Of a stretch of DNA of 5,455 nucleotides, positions 4,258-5,455 are shown one piece after another (positions within the stretch are counted from its first letter, which is position 1; each line of letters opens with the position of its first letter). The stretch is from Candidatus Acidiferrales bacterium (GTDB lineage Bacteria; Acidobacteriota; Terriglobia; Acidiferrales; UBA7541). Both the position numbers and the translations under genes were made by a program. Location of the stretch: assembly GCA_955651735.1 (NCBI GenBank), contig CATPAM010000139.1, forward strand, positions 1-5,455. Reading direction: 5' to 3'. Under the pieces are notes generated by a model. It did no database searches and was not told the DNA's origin. It saw only the letters and a program-made list of their open reading frames with translations.

Positions 4258-5455
4258 GTGCCGCCCAAGTTCCATTTGGTTCTGCTCATCCACGCCCATC
4301 AGCCTTGCGGCAACTTCGACCACGTTTTTGAGCAGTCCTACGCGCGTTGCTACCTGCCCTTCGTCGAGACACTTGAGAAGCACCCCAGTGTCCACGTCGG
4401 CCTCCATTACTCCGGCCCGCTGCTCATCTGGATCGAAGAGAACCGCCCGGAATATTTTCAGCGTTTGAAGGCTCTAGTGAAAGCGGGCCAGGTCGAAATG
4501 GTCGGCGGCGGCTTCTACGAGCCTATTCTCATTTCCATTCCTGCCGCGGACCAGCGCGTGCAACTCATCCGTCTCGCCGACTATCTGGAGCACCATTTTG
4601 GCGAGCGTCCCACCGGCGCATGGCTTGCCGAGCGCGTCTGGGAGCCGCAACTCGCTTCCGTTCTCGCCGAAGCCAACGTCGGCTACACCGTTCTCGACGA
4701 CATTCACTTCCTCTCCGCAGGCTTTGAGCCTGAAGAACTGTTTGCCGATTACATCGCCGAAGATCACGGCCAAACCATTCGCCTCATCCCTGGACAGAAA
4801 ATTCTTCGCTACCTGATCCCCTTCGGCACCATCGAGCAGGTCATCACCTATCTTCGCGACACCGCCAGCGCGCATCCCGACCAGATGGCCGCCATGGGCG
4901 ACGACATGGAGAAATTCGGCGTCTGGCCCGGCACCTTCGATCATTGCTACAAGGATGCTTGGCTCGAGAAATTCTTTGTCGCTCTCGAACAAAACTCCTC
5001 CTGGCTGCGCGCCTGCACGCCCAGCGAATACTTTTCGACGCATGCCCCTGCCGGTCGCGCCGATCTGCCCACCGCCTCCTATACCGAGATGATGGAATGG
5101 GCCCTGCCCACCCGTGTGCGTCAGCGCTACAACCAAGTCTTGAAGGAATTCGCTTCGCGCACCGAAGTGCTCTCGTTCTTGCGCGGTGGCTCTTGGCGCG
5201 GCTTTTTCCGCAAATATCCTGAGTCCAATTTACTCCATAAAAAAATGTTGCACGTCGCTCGCCGTATTGACACCTCGCCCGCGCGGCGAAGCGTTTCGAA
5301 AGCCGGCGAAGAGCTCAAGAAGGCCCGCGATCTTCTCCTACGCGCCCAATGCAATGATGCCTACTGGCACGGAATCTTCGGAGGTCTCTACGCTCCGCAC
5401 TTGCGCACCGAGCTTTGGCGCAGCCTCATCCGCGCCGAATTCATCGCCGACCAGC
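4258..5455 (+). CDS. GH57 4-alpha-glucanotransferase / alpha-amylase-type enzyme, 3' end outside the window
   Basis: This is a glycoside hydrolase family 57 enzyme, most like the Thermococcus litoralis 4-alpha-glucanotransferase group. It would cut and transfer alpha-1,4-glucan chains in glycogen or maltodextrin metabolism with retention. It has no signal peptide, so it is probably cytoplasmic. The 399 visible residues contain all five GH57 regions: HQP (14-16); GQVEMVGGGFYEP (77-89); WLAERVWEP with probable nucleophile E125; GDDMEKFGVWP with probable acid/base D216; and SYTEMMEW (274-281). The residues after about 300, including NDAYWHGIFGGLYAPHLR (366-383), match the middle domain found after the barrel in this group. 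A C-terminal beta domain should follow beyond the window, as relatives have about 650 residues or more. Start GTG 4258 is chosen because relatives begin just before this first strand and no ATG exists in frame after the TGA at 4174; rarer TTG 4204 remains possible. Hydrolase and transferase activity cannot be separated by eye. Confidence 0.93.
   Translation, partial: MPPKFHLVLLIHAHQPCGNFDHVFEQSYARCYLPFVETLEKHPSVHVGLHYSGPLLIWIEENRPEYFQRLKALVKAGQVEMVGGGFYEPILISIPAADQRVQLIRLADYLEHHFGERPTGAWLAERVWEPQLASVLAEANVGYTVLDDIHFLSAGFEPEELFADYIAEDHGQTIRLIPGQKILRYLIPFGTIEQVITYLRDTASAHPDQMAAMGDDMEKFGVWPGTFDHCYKDAWLEKFFVALEQNSSWLRACTPSEYFSTHAPAGRADLPTASYTEMMEWALPTRVRQRYNQVLKEFASRTEVLSFLRGGSWRGFFRKYPESNLLHKKMLHVARRIDTSPARRSVSKAGEELKKARDLLLRAQCNDAYWHGIFGGLYAPHLRTELWRSLIRAEFIADQ

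Noticed and set aside
4474..5136. A 220-codon open frame on the minus strand inside the GH57 gene
   Set aside because: It is the antisense shadow of the GH57 catalytic domain. The Gly/Val/Ala-rich translation has no family signature, whereas the plus strand shows all five GH57 regions.
5239..5245. Run of seven A's inside the GH57 gene as a programmed frameshift or slippage site
   Set aside because: The main frame continues intact with conserved family sequence on both sides. The codon phase (CAT AAA AAA ATG) is not the classical -1 slippery arrangement.
1..5455. Phage, defence, CRISPR, toxin-antitoxin or transposon content
   Set aside because: No direct repeat arrays, terminal inverted repeats, transposase motifs or small paired genes are visible. 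All six genes belong to well-known metabolic or redox families.

Overview
The window carries six protein genes, two of them cut by the window edges. It is GC-rich, coding-dense and looks like ordinary bacterial chromosome. Gene content suggests an acidobacterium (Terriglobia or Koribacter-like): a short monofunctional proline dehydrogenase, a Thermus/Bacillus-type seven-iron ferredoxin, a GH57 4-alpha-glucanotransferase, and a 'TAGGGGCGTG...CTTCAG...GGCTTTAGCC'-type intergenic element that I associate with that phylum. This assignment is inference from memory. No rRNA, tRNA, CRISPR array, transposase or integrase was seen.

Layout. Positions 1-687 (+) hold the 3' part of a thioredoxin reductase gene (trxB). 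After 34 bases comes a complete proline dehydrogenase gene (722-1633, +), probably co-transcribed with it. A convergent junction of only 21 bases separates this from a three-gene minus-strand unit, read from right to left. The unit starts with a secreted or membrane-anchored TlpA/ResA-type thioredoxin-fold protein (3624-3064). A UPF0173 metallo-beta-lactamase-fold hydrolase follows (3021-2308), and then a Mg-dependent O-methyltransferase (2311-1655). The last two overlap by four bases (ATGA), so they are probably translationally coupled.

Bases 3625-3807 form a divergent control region. A strong sigma70-like promoter faces right, towards a 7Fe ferredoxin gene (3808-4071, +). A weaker promoter faces left, towards the tlpA-like gene, and the -35 boxes of the two promoters overlap. 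The ferredoxin leader can form an 8-bp stem. Bases 4072-4257 are non-coding and contain the repeat-like element and a weak promoter. From 4258 a GH57 alpha-glucanotransferase/amylase gene starts at GTG and runs off the right edge.

Functionally, the first four transcribed themes are redox-related: cytoplasmic dithiol reduction (TrxB), proline oxidation on FAD, extracytoplasmic thiol-disulfide exchange (TlpA-like) and low-potential electron transfer (ferredoxin). The GH57 enzyme belongs to glycogen or maltodextrin metabolism and appears to be a separate unit. I found no convincing new biological system. The best leads are the overlapping divergent promoters, the coupled hydrolase/methyltransferase pair and the intergenic repeat.
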